From positions 62,001 to 126,000 of the forward strand of contig NZ_FNAV01000010.1 of assembly GCF_900102075.1 (NCBI RefSeq): a DNA stretch of 64,000 bases. Reading direction: 5' to 3'. Made by a program: the position numbers and the translations under genes. The notes below the pieces were generated by a model. That model saw nothing but the letters and a program-made list of their open reading frames with translations. It made no database searches and was not told the DNA's origin. Each line of letters begins with the position of its first letter. The stretch's first letter is position 1. Source of the stretch: Salipiger thiooxidans (lineage in GTDB: Bacteria; Pseudomonadota; Alphaproteobacteria; Rhodobacterales; Rhodobacteraceae). Below are positions 9,596 through 19,851 of this stretch, in pieces.

Positions 9596-10270
9596 GTGAC
9601 GCCCAAGGCCGCGCTGGACGAGATCGCGTCCCATGCGGAACCCGGCCGCGCCGAGGAGATGCGCGCCTACCACAAGGTGGCGCGGCGCTATCTCGGCGTG
9701 CCCAACCCGGTGCTGAACGACCTCGCGCGGGACTGGCGGCAGGCGCTGCCGGTGGATGCTCGGGTCGAGCTGGCGCGGGGCCTGTGGGAGAGCGACGTCT
9801 TCGAAGCACGCCTCGCCGCCGCCAAGCTTCTGACGCAGGCGCGGATCCGGCCCGACGACGGGGTCTGGGCGCTGATCGCGTCGTGGGTGCCCGAGTTCGA
9901 CAGCTGGGCCATCGCCGACCATGCCTGCCTCGCCGGGCAACGGCGCCTCGTGGCGGACCCTGCGCGGATCGAGCAGGTGGCGGGCTGGACCGAGAGCCCG
10001 CATCTCTGGACCCGGCGGGCGGCGCTGGTCATCACCCTGCCCTGGGCCAAGATGAACTTCCCCTCCGAGGCCGATCTCGCGATCCGCGACCGGGTGCTCG
10101 GCTGGGCGGCGGGCTATGTCCCGGACAGAGAGTGGTTTATCCAGAAGGCCGTCGGCTGGTGGATCCGCGACCTTTCAAAGCATGACGCGGCCCGCGCCCG
10201 CGCCTTTCTCGACAGCCATGGCGCGGGGCTGAAGCCCTTCGCGCTTCGGGAAGCCTCGAAATACCTCTGA
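9596..10270 (+). CDS. AlkD-like DNA alkylation repair protein
   Basis: AlkD-type glycosylases are all-helical HEAT-like proteins that remove 3- and 7-alkylated purines from DNA. The family features are PNPVLNDLARDW near the N terminus, the segment FDSWAIAD whose Trp and Asp (about 104 and 108) match the catalytic W-x-x-x-D region, and LWTRRAALV (about 137-145), matching the conserved Trp/Arg-Arg. I choose the GTG at 9596 (224 residues) because GGAAAGG lies 8 nt upstream; a TTG at 9569 in the same frame lacks a good ribosome site. It follows glmS by about 60 bp and converges on the histone-deacetylase-like gene. A second alkylation glycosylase (AlkC type) lies at 49.6-50.8 kb. Confidence 0.8.
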   Translation: MTPKAALDEIASHAEPGRAEEMRAYHKVARRYLGVPNPVLNDLARDWRQALPVDARVELARGLWESDVFEARLAAAKLLTQARIRPDDGVWALIASWVPEFDSWAIADHACLAGQRRLVADPARIEQVAGWTESPHLWTRRAALVITLPWAKMNFPSEADLAIRDRVLGWAAGYVPDREWFIQKAVGWWIRDLSKHDAARARAFLDSHGAGLKPFALREASKYL

Positions 10271-10304
10271 GGCATTTCGGGGGGTCCCGAAGTCGCCTCA
10301 GAGG
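10264..10304. terminator. Bidirectional hairpin containing both stop codons
   Basis: CCTCTGAGGC (10264-10273) and GCCTCAGAGG (10295-10304) form a perfect 10-bp stem, with a second 6-bp stem (10276-10281 with 10286-10291) inside. The left arm holds the plus-strand stop (10268-10270) and the right arm the minus-strand stop (10298-10300). It probably terminates or stabilises both converging transcripts, although no long T run is present. Confidence 0.6.
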
Positions 10305-11404
10305 CGCTGGCGCAGAATGCCGATGGCGCCGCGGATCTCGTCCCGCACCGGGCCCTCGCGCGGGGCGTCGCGCAGAGAGGTCAAGAGCTCGGGCGACGGC
10401 CGCCCCTTGCGGGCCCAGGTGAGCCCCGCCAGATGGCGCGCGGCGCCCTCGGTCAGCTGGTCGGGCAGCTCCTGCCCCGAGAGCGTGCCCCAGACCCCCG
10501 CCCAGCAGCGCGCCACGGTCCACGGGTTGTAGCCGCCTCCGCCCGAAACGATGAGCCGGGGCGCGAGGTCGAAGAGCGCCGAGACCGCGCGGAAATGGCT
10601 GTTGTTCGACAGCGCGAGGCGCGACAGCGGGTCCTCGGTCAGCGCGTCCGAGCCGCATTGCAGGAAGACTACGTCCGGCTCGAAACGCCCGACCGCAGGC
10701 AGGATCAGCCGCTCGAGCACCAGCGCAAATTCGCTGTCGTTGAAGCCGCGCGGCACCGGCAGGTTGAAGGCCGCGCCATCGCCGTCGTCCGCAACCGCAC
10801 CGGTGAAGGGCCAGCGGCGGTCCTCGTGCACCGAAATCGTGCGTACCTGCTCGGAGCCGTGGAAGGCGTATTCGACACCGTCGCCATGATGGGCGTCGAT
10901 GTCGACATAGACGACGCGGCGCGCGCCGAGCCGCAGCAGATGCAGGATGGTCAGCACCGGCTCGTTCAGGAAGCAGAAGCCGCTGGCGCGGTCGGCGAAG
11001 GCGTGGTGCGTGCCCCCGCCGAGATTGTGCACCGCCCGCGCCTGCCCCGACATCACCAGCTCGGCCGCGAGCAGCCCGCCGCCCACGGCGGTGGCGGGGC
11101 GGCGGAACATCTCGGGGAAGACCGGGTTAGACAGCGTCCCCAGCCCGTGCCTCTCGCGGATCTCGGGCGAGACCGCGCCCTCGCGCTCCGCCGCCTCGAG
11201 CGCCGCCACATAGGCGGGCGTGTGAAAGGCGGTCAGCGCCGCCGCACGGGCGCGCGGGCTGGTGCGGTAGAGCGCCGAGGGCAGCAGGCCGAGCGCACGG
11301 GCAAGGTCGATGGCGGCGGGCACGCGCTCGATCGAGAGCGGGTGACGAATGCCGTAGCGCGAGCCACGGTAGATCTCGGAGCCAATGAAGAGCGCGCGCT
11401 GCAT
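10298..11404 (-). CDS. Histone deacetylase-family hydrolase (AcuC/acetoin-utilisation type)
   Basis: These zinc amidohydrolases deacetylate proteins, acetylpolyamines or small molecules. The catalytic set is complete: the His dyad in NLGGGTHHAF (133-134), zinc ligands in VDIDAHHGDG (about Asp170 and His172), a third Asp in QCGSDAL (about 253), and the transition-state Tyr in SGGGGYNP (about 292). The 368-residue length is normal for the bacterial AcuC-like class. The ATG at 11404 is used. It diverges from the AbrB-family gene across 90 bp and converges on the AlkD-like gene, so it is a single-gene unit. The substrate cannot be read from the sequence, and no acs or acuA gene lies nearby to suggest acetyl-CoA synthetase control. 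Confidence 0.85.
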   Translation of the reverse strand: MQRALFIGSEIYRGSRYGIRHPLSIERVPAAIDLARALGLLPSALYRTSPRARAAALTAFHTPAYVAALEAAEREGAVSPEIRERHGLGTLSNPVFPEMFRRPATAVGGGLLAAELVMSGQARAVHNLGGGTHHAFADRASGFCFLNEPVLTILHLLRLGARRVVYVDIDAHHGDGVEYAFHGSEQVRTISVHEDRRWPFTGAVADDGDGAAFNLPVPRGFNDSEFALVLERLILPAVGRFEPDVVFLQCGSDALTEDPLSRLALSNNSHFRAVSALFDLAPRLIVSGGGGYNPWTVARCWAGVWGTLSGQELPDQLTEGAARHLAGLTWARKGRPSPELLTSLRDAPREGPVRDEIRGAIGILRQRL

Positions 11405-11494
11405 GTGCCCTATCTAGGACGCCAAGCCGCCGACGAAAAGCGCAACAACGGGAGCCCGTTGCACATTCCCTGCGGTTGATGTTGTCTCGCGCGC

Positions 11495-12574
11495 ATGTAT
11501 GGAACGACCCTCACCCTTCGGATGATCTGGCTCACCACGGCGCTGCTCGTGCTCGGCGGGATTGGCGGGCTGCTCGCGCAGGCGCTGCACCTGCCGATGC
11601 CCTTCATGCTCGGCAGCCTCGCCAGCGCGGCGGCGGCCGTGGCGCTGTTTCAGCACGGCACGCTGCGCGACTACCGCTTTCCGCTGAAGTTCCGCACGCT
11701 CTTCATCGGGCTCATCGGGGTGATGATCGGCACGCAAGTGCGGCCCGACATGATCAACGAGCTTGGCGGCGTGGCGATCTCGCTCGCGGCACTGTCGGTG
11801 TTCGTGGCGCTGGCCCATGCGGGCAACTACCAGATCTTCCGCAGGCTCGGCGGCTATAGCAAGGCCACCGCCTATTTCGCCGGCACCCCCGGCGGGCTGA
11901 TGGAGAGCCTCGTGATGGGCGAGCGCGCCGGTGCCGACCTTGCGCTGCTCACCGCCCAGCAGTTCCTGCGCATCATCATCGTGATCACCGTGCTGCCGAC
12001 GGCTCTGTCGCTCTGGCTCGGCCACCCGGTCGGCAGCGCCGCCGGGATCACCACGGGCGCGGCAGCCCCGGTGCCGCTGCTGGGGCTCGGGCTCATCGTT
12101 CTGGCGGCGCTGGCCGGTCTCGGGATCGCCGGGCTGATCCGCCTGCCCGCCGGGCAGATCACCGGGCCGCTCCTGCTCTCGGCGGCGATCACCCTGACCG
12201 GCGCGGTGGACCTGCACCTGCCGTTCTGGCTGATCGCCGTGGCGCAGGTCGTGGTGGGCGTCTCGCTGGGGCTGCGCTTCACCGGCATGTCGGCGGCGAT
12301 GCTGCGCCGCTCGCTCGGCATGAGCCTGGTGTCGGGGGGCTGGATGCTGCTGCTGGGCGCGGGCTTCGCGCTGGCGCTGGCGCAGGTCACGGGGCTGCCG
12401 TTCCTGCACCTGCTGATCTCCTACGCGCCGGGCGGCGTCACCGAGATGTCGGTGATCGCGCTCGGGCTCGCGATGAACCCGGCGCTGGTGAGCCTGCACC
12501 ACGTGGTGCGGATCCTGCTCACCGTGGGGTTCATGAGCCTTGCCGAAAAGGGCATGAAGCTCGACGCAGAGTGA
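11495..12574 (+). CDS. AbrB-family integral membrane protein
   Basis: The protein (359 residues) belongs to the AbrB/YgbW-like membrane family (Pfam AbrB), unrelated to the Bacillus DNA-binding AbrB and sometimes labelled putative ammonia monooxygenase. It has about ten hydrophobic segments arranged as two similar halves, each with a glycine-rich motif: FAGTPGGLMESLVMGE in the first and SYAPGGVTEMSVIAL in the second. Such a repeat suggests a transporter, but no substrate has been firmly established for the family as far as I know. Starts are possible at 11495 or at the ATG at 11522. It converges on uup with only 25 bp between the stops. Confidence 0.75.
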   Translation: MYGTTLTLRMIWLTTALLVLGGIGGLLAQALHLPMPFMLGSLASAAAAVALFQHGTLRDYRFPLKFRTLFIGLIGVMIGTQVRPDMINELGGVAISLAALSVFVALAHAGNYQIFRRLGGYSKATAYFAGTPGGLMESLVMGERAGADLALLTAQQFLRIIIVITVLPTALSLWLGHPVGSAAGITTGAAAPVPLLGLGLIVLAALAGLGIAGLIRLPAGQITGPLLLSAAITLTGAVDLHLPFWLIAVAQVVVGVSLGLRFTGMSAAMLRRSLGMSLVSGGWMLLLGAGFALALAQVTGLPFLHLLISYAPGGVTEMSVIALGLAMNPALVSLHHVVRILLTVGFMSLAEKGMKLDAE

Positions 12575-12599
12575 TCCCGCGCCGCAGGGTGACCCGGGG

Positions 12600-14423
<1,824 letters not shown>

Positions 14424-14474
14424 GGCCGATGCGCTATTTTGCGCGGCGTGCGGCGTCAAGTGGCAACCGCCGTT

Positions 14475-14534
14475 GGGGGCGCTGCCCCCGTCCGCTGACG
14501 CGGCCTCCCCCGGGATATTTTTGGCCATTGGAAG
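14475..14534 (+). repeat. Composite intergenic repeat, copy 1 (GGATATTT tail type)
   Basis: The copy consists of a 6-bp hairpin GGGGGC-gct-GCCCCC (14475-14489), a short second hairpin around CCGC-tgac-GCGG, and a tail running from TCCCCCGGGATATTT to TTGGCCATTGGAAG. The same three-part order is seen at 50806-50866, with a variant tail at 53002-53060. It lies between anmK and uup, both on the minus strand. Confidence 0.75.
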
Positions 14535-14636
14535 ACGGGGCGTGGTGCCGGTCTTCCGATGTTTCGCGGGGTGTCGGGCGCAGATGTGCAGGAGGCGCTC
14601 CGGGCGCGGGCACCGGGGGCGATCACGTGCGGCGGT

Positions 14637-15737
14637 TCAGACCCGAGAGATCTGCCCGCCGCTCACCGCCGCCGCGACGCCGGTGGTGCCCGGCGCCGAG
14701 GTCGGCAGGCCGCGCAGCACCCGCACCGCGAGATAGGCGAAGGCCTGCGCCTCGAGCATGTCGCCATCGAGCCCCACGGACTCGACCGGCGCGACCTCGC
14801 AATCGAGCCCCGCCGCCAGCATTGCCATCATCACCGGGTTGTGGCGCCCGCCACCGGTGACCAGCACCCGCTCGGGCGGGCCTGGGCAATGCTCCATGCC
14901 CAGCATCACCGCGGTGGCGGCCATGGCGGTCATGGTCGCGGCGGCATCCGCGTCGGAGAGCTCGCGCACCAGCTCCATCATCAGCGAGAAATCGTCCCGG
15001 TCCAGAGACTTGGGAGGCATCTTGCGGAAGTAGGTCTCTTCGAGGAAGAGTTCGAGCGCACCGTCGACCACCGCGCCCTTTGCTGCCAGCGCGCCGTCGC
15101 GGTCGCAGTCGAGCCCCAGCCGCTCGGCCACGAGGTCGTTGAGCGGGGCGTTGGCGGGGCCGGTGTCGAAGGCGAGCAGCGCGCCTTCGTCTTCGGGCGC
15201 GGATTTCGAAGGGTCGATCCAGGTCAGGTTGCCGACGCCGCCGAGGTTCAGGAAGGCCACGGGCGCCGTGGCGCCGATCCATTTCGCGCAGGCGAAGTGG
15301 AAGAACGGCGCCAGCGGCGCGCCCTCACCGCCGAGCGCCACGTCTGCCGAGCGGAAATCCCAGACCACGTCGCGGCAGAGCGCTCTGGCCAGCGCGTCGC
15401 CGTCGCCCAGCTGGTGCGTGCCCCGGCCGCGCGGCTCATGCGCCAGCGTCTGGCCGTGGAACCCGACCAGCTCCGCCTGCGGAAAGCCCGCGAGCAGCTC
15501 TGCATGTGCGCCCTGCACCACCTCGAGTGCGGCCCTCGTGTCCTCGCCCGGCCAGCGCCCCAGCGCCGCCTTCAGCGCCGTCCGCTCCGGTGCCGTGTAG
15601 GGCCGGTAGCCGCTTTCGCCGAAGGCCAGGATCCGCTGCCCGTCGGTCTGCACCATTGCCGCGTCGACCCCGTCGAGCGATGTTCCCGACATCGCCCCGA
15701 GCGCCCACAGCGGCGCACCCTTCAACTTGTCCTTCAC
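14637..15737 (-). CDS. anmK: Anhydro-N-acetylmuramic acid kinase
   Basis: AnmK hydrolyses and phosphorylates 1,6-anhydroMurNAc to MurNAc-6-phosphate in peptidoglycan recycling. The N-terminal phosphate motif [12 protein letters not shown] is diagnostic. Others include [33 protein letters not shown] and the C-terminal [15 protein letters not shown] with [17 protein letters not shown]. It has 366 residues, the family norm, from the ATG at 15737. It diverges from tyrS across 52 bp, a pairing common in proteobacteria. Other recycling genes such as murQ are not in the window. Confidence 0.95.
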   Translation of the reverse strand: MKDKLKGAPLWALGAMSGTSLDGVDAAMVQTDGQRILAFGESGYRPYTAPERTALKAALGRWPGEDTRAALEVVQGAHAELLAGFPQAELVGFHGQTLAHEPRGRGTHQLGDGDALARALCRDVVWDFRSADVALGGEGAPLAPFFHFACAKWIGATAPVAFLNLGGVGNLTWIDPSKSAPEDEGALLAFDTGPANAPLNDLVAERLGLDCDRDGALAAKGAVVDGALELFLEETYFRKMPPKSLDRDDFSLMMELVRELSDADAAATMTAMAATAVMLGMEHCPGPPERVLVTGGGRHNPVMMAMLAAGLDCEVAPVESVGLDGDMLEAQAFAYLAVRVLRGLPTSAPGTTGVAAAVSGGQISRV

Positions 15738-15753
15738 CTCTGCTCGCCCCGCG

Positions 15754-15778
15754 CTTATAGGAACCTGCGGACTATAAG
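15754..15778. promoter_or_regulatory. Mirrored -10-like elements between anmK and tyrS
   Basis: CTTATAG (15754-15760) and CTATAAG (15772-15778) form a perfect 7-bp inverted repeat around 11 bp. Each arm gives a TATAAG -10-like box reading away from the centre: towards tyrS on the plus strand (ATG 11 nt further) and towards anmK on the minus strand (ATG 16 nt further). No matching -35 boxes are clear. It could instead be an operator. Confidence 0.4.
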
Positions 15779-15789
15779 AGGCAAGAGCG

Positions 15790-17073
15790 ATGACCTACCA
15801 TCCCAAATCGGACTTCATGCGCGTCATGATCGAGCGCGGCTATCTTGCCGACTGCACCGATTACCAGGGCCTCGACGAGGCGCTGAGCAAGGGCGTGGTC
15901 ACCGCCTATATCGGCTATGACGCAACGGCGAAGTCGCTGCATGTGGGCCACCTGCTGAACATCATGATGCTGCGCTGGCTGCAGAAGACCGGCCACCAGC
16001 CGATCACGCTCATGGGCGGCGGCACCACCAAGGTGGGCGACCCCTCGTTCCGCTCGGACGAGCGCCCGCTGCTTGGACCCGAGCAGATCGACGCCAACAT
16101 TCGGGGCATGCAGCAGGTCTTCGCCAAGTACCTCGACTACGACCGGGCCGAGGCACCGGCGCTGATGCTCAACAACGCGGAATGGCTCGACGGGCTCAAC
16201 TACCTCGAGTTCCTGCGCTACATCGGCCGGCATTTCTCGGTGAACCGGATGCTGTCCTTCGAGAGCGTGAAATCGCGCCTCGACCGTGAGCAGTCGCTGT
16301 CGTTCCTCGAGTTCAACTACATGATCCTGCAGGCCTACGACTTCCTCGAGCTGAACCGCCGCTACGGCTGCCTGCTGCAGATGGGCGGCTCGGACCAGTG
16401 GGGCAACATCATCAACGGCATCGACCTCACGCGCCGGGTGCTCGATCACGAGATCTACGGCCTGACATCGCCGCTGCTGACCACCTCGGATGGCCGCAAG
16501 ATGGGCAAGAGCCAGGGCGGCGCCATGTGGCTCAACGCCGACATGCTGAGCCCCTACGATTTCTGGCAGTTCTGGCGCAACACCACCGACGCCGACGTGG
16601 GCCGGTTCCTGAAGCTCTACACCGAGCTGCCGCTCGAGGAATGCGAACGGCTGGGGGCGCTTGGCGGATCCGAGATCAACGCGGCGAAGATCATCCTCGC
16701 CAACGAGGTGACGACGCTCTGCCACGGCGCCGATGCGGCGGCGGCAGCCGAGGCCACCGCCCGCGAGGTCTTCGAGAAGGGCGGCATCGGTGACGACCTG
16801 CCCCGGTTCGATCTCAGCGACATCCCCCTGCTTCCGGCGGACGTGGTCGAGGCGCAGGAGCCCGGCATGTATTGCGCCGCGGCGAATATCTTCGTCGGTG
16901 CGAAGCTGGCGAAATCCGGGAAGGACGCAAAGCGGCTGATTTCCGAGAACGGCGCCCTGGTGAACGATGTGCCGGTCAAAGCCGCTTTCCCGTTCATCAA
17001 GGCGGATGACCTCACGGATTACGTCAAGCTCTCGGCGGGCAAGAAGCGCCACGCGCTGGTGAAGCTGGCCTGA
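15790..17073 (+). CDS. tyrS: Tyrosyl-tRNA synthetase
   Basis: The enzyme charges tRNA-Tyr. It is a class I synthetase with the HIGH signature as HVGH (residues 51-54) and the KMSKS signature as KMGKS (237-241). Tyrosine-binding residues are expected around YIGYDAT and [10 protein letters not shown]. The C-terminal S4-like RNA-binding domain (from about 340) has [20 protein letters not shown]. The protein has 427 residues, the TyrS norm. The ATG at 15790 follows AGAGGCAAGAG. It diverges from anmK, and a CCCCGG/CCGGGG hairpin follows the stop by 17 nt. Confidence 0.97.
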   Translation: MTYHPKSDFMRVMIERGYLADCTDYQGLDEALSKGVVTAYIGYDATAKSLHVGHLLNIMMLRWLQKTGHQPITLMGGGTTKVGDPSFRSDERPLLGPEQIDANIRGMQQVFAKYLDYDRAEAPALMLNNAEWLDGLNYLEFLRYIGRHFSVNRMLSFESVKSRLDREQSLSFLEFNYMILQAYDFLELNRRYGCLLQMGGSDQWGNIINGIDLTRRVLDHEIYGLTSPLLTTSDGRKMGKSQGGAMWLNADMLSPYDFWQFWRNTTDADVGRFLKLYTELPLEECERLGALGGSEINAAKIILANEVTTLCHGADAAAAAEATAREVFEKGGIGDDLPRFDLSDIPLLPADVVEAQEPGMYCAAANIFVGAKLAKSGKDAKRLISENGALVNDVPVKAAFPFIKADDLTDYVKLSAGKKRHALVKLA

Positions 17074-17392
17074 TGGTCTGAAGGCGGGCACCCCGGGTCT
17101 CCGGGGCGCTTCGGACGGCGGAGGTGTTGCTTGCGCCTCCGACGACATGCCTCGTGCGGCGCATTTGCAGCGATCACGGCGGCGTCGGGGATCGTGCGCG
17201 GCACACTCCGACCGGTCGGGCGCAGCGAGGCCGGCAATACACAACCGATGCGCCGCAACAGACCACGCTCAGCCCCGAACGTTGCACCACGCCGATCCGC
17301 CGGCGCTGACCGATCCATTTCAACGGGTCCACCGACCCGCAGGGGCAACGCCAACAGAGGTGCTCCCAAAGCCCTCCGGCCCAGCCGATCGC
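17074..17392. other. Intergenic stretch after tyrS with two hairpins
   Basis: This 319-bp interval holds a CCCCGG-gtct-CCGGGG stem (17091-17106) and a CGGAGG/CCTCCG stem (17119-17124 with 17136-17141), which together may end tyrS transcription although no T run follows. Beyond them I see no gene, repeat or promoter. Confidence 0.5.
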
Positions 17393-17563
17393 TCAGAACA
17401 GCAGTTGCAGCAGCGCGAGACCGGCGAAGGGCAGCGACAGCGCCGTGGCGAGCAGGAGCGCCGCCGCGGCGGTGGGTTTCGGCCGCGGAGCGACTGCGGC
17501 GATGGAACGGGGCGCCTCTCGGCGCAGGGCGTCTTGACGACGTGGGGGATGAATCTGTGCCAT
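17393..17563 (-). CDS. Possible small tail-anchored membrane protein
   Basis: A 56-residue frame starts at the ATG at 17563. Its first half is basic and proline-rich; its second half is one hydrophobic helix (AAAALLLATALSLPFAGLAL) running almost to the C terminus, as in tail-anchored or single-span small proteins. I do not recognise a family. There is no clear Shine-Dalgarno. It diverges from the GNAT-like gene with 47 bp between the start codons. It may be a real small gene or a chance frame in GC-rich DNA. Confidence 0.35.
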   Translation of the reverse strand: MAQIHPPRRQDALRREAPRSIAAVAPRPKPTAAAALLLATALSLPFAGLALLQLLF

Positions 17564-17571
17564 GCGCAGAG

Positions 17572-17586
17572 TTAACCACGGATTCA
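17572..17586. promoter_or_regulatory. CtrA-like half-conserved box
   Basis: TTAA (17572-17575), 7 bp, then TTCA (17583-17586) matches the alphaproteobacterial CtrA consensus TTAA-N7-TTAA at seven of eight defined positions. It lies in the short divergent interval upstream of the GNAT-like gene. One such match in intergenic DNA may be chance. Confidence 0.25.
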
Positions 17587-17610
17587 CTTTCGCAATCCTT
17601 AATCTGGATC

Positions 17611-18498
17611 ATGGAATCGCTCCCGCTCCCCCTGCCGCAATCGCCCGAGTTCGCGGCGACCCTCTCCGCCCTTGGGGTGCCGGTGCGCTGCGGCTTCACC
17701 GGCCCCTCCCTCGCGCCCGAGATGCGCTGGCAAATCCAGTCCCGCCGCCTGCCCCTCATTGGCCAAGTCGACCTGCTGTCCCGCGGCCCGGTGACCCGCA
17801 CGCCGGCCCTGCCCGAAGACTGGCTGCCGCTCTGCCGCAACCGCCGTGTCACCCCGCTCCTGCTCAATGCCGACGGCCCCGACGCGGTCGCCCTGCGCGC
17901 TGCGGGCTTCTGGCCGTTGGTGACGCCTGCCACGGTGGCGATCCTGCTGCTGGGTGACGAGGCGTGCATGCGCGCCGCCATGCAGCAGAAGTGGCGCAAC
18001 CGCCTCAACCGCAGCTCCGAGGCGCCGCTTCGGATCACCCGCCACACGCTGGGCTGCGACCACTGGCTGCTCGATGCCGAGGCCCGGCAGGCCCGTCAGC
18101 GCCGCTACCGCGCCCTGCCCGCGGGGCTCGTCGCGGCCTACGCGCGCTGCAACCCGGGCAAGGCGGTGATCTGGGAAGCCCGCCACGGCGGCGATCCGGT
18201 GGCCGCCATCGCGGTCCTTCGCCACGGCCGCGTCGCGACCTGGCAGATGGGCGTCACCCTGCCCGAGGGCCGCCGGCTCAACGCCATGAACGCACTCTTG
18301 TGGGAGGCGATGCGCTGGCTCGCCCGCCAGCACCACGACCGGCTCGACCTCGGCATCCTGAATTCCGACGACGCGCCCGGCCTCACCCGCTTCAAGCTCG
18401 GCACCGGGGCCGCGCCGCACCGGCTCGGCGGCACATGGCTGCACATGGGCACGCTCGCCCCCTTCGCACGCCACCTGCCCACGGCGCTCGCGGCCTGA
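17611..18498 (+). CDS. GNAT-fold N-acetyltransferase-like protein
   Basis: The protein has 295 residues from the ATG at 17611. The C-terminal two thirds resembles acyltransferases of the GNAT superfamily: a basic segment MQQKWRNRLNRS, then VIWEARHGGDPVAAIAVLRH (the beta-4/beta-5 type strand pair), TWQMGVTLPEGRRLNAMNALLW and a C-terminal strand with FKLGTGAAPHRLGGTW. That last pattern also recalls FemAB-like proteins. The substrate is unknown, and no partner gene is adjacent except the possible small membrane protein. A composite intergenic repeat begins 15 nt after the stop. Confidence 0.6.
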   Translation: MESLPLPLPQSPEFAATLSALGVPVRCGFTGPSLAPEMRWQIQSRRLPLIGQVDLLSRGPVTRTPALPEDWLPLCRNRRVTPLLLNADGPDAVALRAAGFWPLVTPATVAILLLGDEACMRAAMQQKWRNRLNRSSEAPLRITRHTLGCDHWLLDAEARQARQRRYRALPAGLVAAYARCNPGKAVIWEARHGGDPVAAIAVLRHGRVATWQMGVTLPEGRRLNAMNALLWEAMRWLARQHHDRLDLGILNSDDAPGLTRFKLGTGAAPHRLGGTWLHMGTLAPFARHLPTALAA

Positions 18499-18512
18499 AC
18501 CTGCGCGCCCCG

Positions 18513-18586
18513 TCCTGCCAGATTTCCCGGTGGGGAGGTGAATTGCCCCGGCACCGCCGGGGCAAGAGGAGGGCAACGCCCTCCTG
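18513..18586 (-). repeat. Composite intergenic repeat, copy 2 (diverged)
   Basis: Read on the minus strand, this copy has an 8-bp hairpin (18567-18574 with 18578-18585), a perfect 10-bp hairpin TTGCCCCGGC-acc-GCCGGGGCAA (18543-18565) and a diverged tail ending AAATCTGGCAGGA. The order hairpin, hairpin, tail matches the other copies. It fills the space between the converging GNAT-like gene and the exported cyclophilin and may act as their shared terminator. Confidence 0.65.
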
Positions 18587-18666
18587 AAACGGCATCCCGC
18601 GCCGAAGGCGGCGGGAGGCTCGAACCAGCGCGCGCCCGGCAGGGCGCGCACCGGCAGGGGACGGCC

Positions 18667-19218
18667 TCAGTCGGTGACCTTGACCGACACCATCTGGTCG
18701 GGCAGCCCGATCACCGCGCCATTGCGACCGGTGCCGCGCTTGATGGCATCGACAACGTCCATGCCGCGCGTCACCTCGCCCACCACCGTGTACTGGCCGT
18801 CCAGATGCGGTGCTGGCGAGAACATGATGAAGAACTGCGAGTTGGCCGAGTTCGGGTTCTGCGAGCGCGCCATGCCGACGACGCCGCGGTCGAAGCTCTT
18901 GTCCGAGAACTCCGCCTTGAGGTCCGGCAGGTCCGACCCGCCCATGCCCGCCATGCGCATGTCAGAGCCGATCTTGCCGAACTCCACGTCCCCGGTCTGG
19001 GCCATGAAGCCGTCGATCACCCGGTGGAACACAATGCCGTCATAGGCGCCCTGCTCCGCCAGCGCGGTGATCTGCTTCACGTGCCCCGGGGCCACGTCGT
19101 CGAACAGCTCGATGTGAAAGGTGCCGTTGGCCCCCTCGCCCTTCACCGTGACGTCGAGACCAGCCGCGGACAGCGGCGCCGCCAGGACGCACAGCGCGGC
19201 TGCGACAAGGTTACGCAT
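18667..19218 (-). CDS. Exported peptidyl-prolyl cis-trans isomerase (cyclophilin)
   Basis: The enzyme catalyses proline isomerisation in the periplasm. A signal peptide covers about residues 1-19 (MRNLVAAALCVLAAPLSAAG), followed by a full cyclophilin domain with FHRVIDGFMAQTGD, the active-site region ARSQNPNSANSQFFI and HLDGQYTVVGEV. The catalytic Arg is in FHRV. The protein has 183 residues. Its start overlaps the stop of the cytosolic cyclophilin gene by 8 nt, so the two paralogues form one coupled operon. Confidence 0.9.
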   Translation of the reverse strand: MRNLVAAALCVLAAPLSAAGLDVTVKGEGANGTFHIELFDDVAPGHVKQITALAEQGAYDGIVFHRVIDGFMAQTGDVEFGKIGSDMRMAGMGGSDLPDLKAEFSDKSFDRGVVGMARSQNPNSANSQFFIMFSPAPHLDGQYTVVGEVTRGMDVVDAIKRGTGRNGAVIGLPDQMVSVKVTD

Positions 19219-19717
19219 CCGCGGCCACCTTCACGCTGACCATGCGGTCCGGGCTCGCGGGCGGCTCGCCGCGCACGATCGCGTCCACGTGGGCCATGCC
19301 CTCGATCACCCGGCCGTAGACGGTGTACTGGCCGTTGAGGAAATGGTTGTCCTTGAAGTTGATGAAGAACTGCGAGTTCGCCGAGTTCGGGTTCATCGAG
19401 CGGGCAGCGCCCAGCGTGCCGCGGTCGTGCGGCAGCTTGGAGAATTCCGCCGGAAGGTCGGGCAGGTCCGAGCCGCCGGTGCCGGCGCGGCCGAGGTTGA
19501 AGCCCTCTTCCATGTTGCCGTGCTGCACGTCGCCGGTCTGCGCCATGAAGCCGTCGATGACGCGATGGAAGGCGACGTTGTCATAAGAGCCGGCGCGCGC
19601 CAGCTCCTTCATGCGCTCCACGTGCTTGGGTGCGACGTCCGGCAGCAGCTCGATGACGACGGTCCCGTCCTTGAGCTCCATGATGATGGTATTCTCCGGA
19701 TCCTTGATTTCAGCCAT
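19211..19717 (-). CDS. ppiB: Cytosolic peptidyl-prolyl cis-trans isomerase (cyclophilin)
   Basis: This is a 168-residue cyclophilin without a signal peptide, acting in the cytoplasm. It has FHRVIDGFMAQTGDVQHG, GGSDLPDLPAEF, ARSMNPNSANSQFFINF and FLNGQYTVYGRVIEGM, so all active-site elements are present. The ATG at 19717 is chosen because AGGAG lies 6 nt upstream; an ATG six codons earlier has no such site. It is the first gene of the pair and diverges from pgk across 134 bp. Its sequence is close to that of the exported copy, suggesting duplication followed by acquisition of a signal peptide or its loss. Confidence 0.92.
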   Translation of the reverse strand: MAEIKDPENTIIMELKDGTVVIELLPDVAPKHVERMKELARAGSYDNVAFHRVIDGFMAQTGDVQHGNMEEGFNLGRAGTGGSDLPDLPAEFSKLPHDRGTLGAARSMNPNSANSQFFINFKDNHFLNGQYTVYGRVIEGMAHVDAIVRGEPPASPDRMVSVKVAADA

Positions 19718-19851
19718 CTTACACTCCTGATGCATTCGAAATACGTTGCCCCTGACTTAATCCCCCCCCGCCACTTTGCCAAGCGCAGCGCGCATTGACG
19801 CGGCCGGTCCTTCGGGGCAGACCTTGGCGCAGGAAGAGACAGGAGGACAAA

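Noticed and set aside
14424-14528. Starting Uup at the upstream ATG (MAKNIPGE)
   Set aside because: The extra residues are translated from the dispersed intergenic repeat. The conserved ABC-F N terminus begins at the ATG at 14423.
18595-18660. Another GGTTCGAG-type string on the minus strand near 18615
   Set aside because: The expected five-base T-stem does not pair and no anticodon arm is present.
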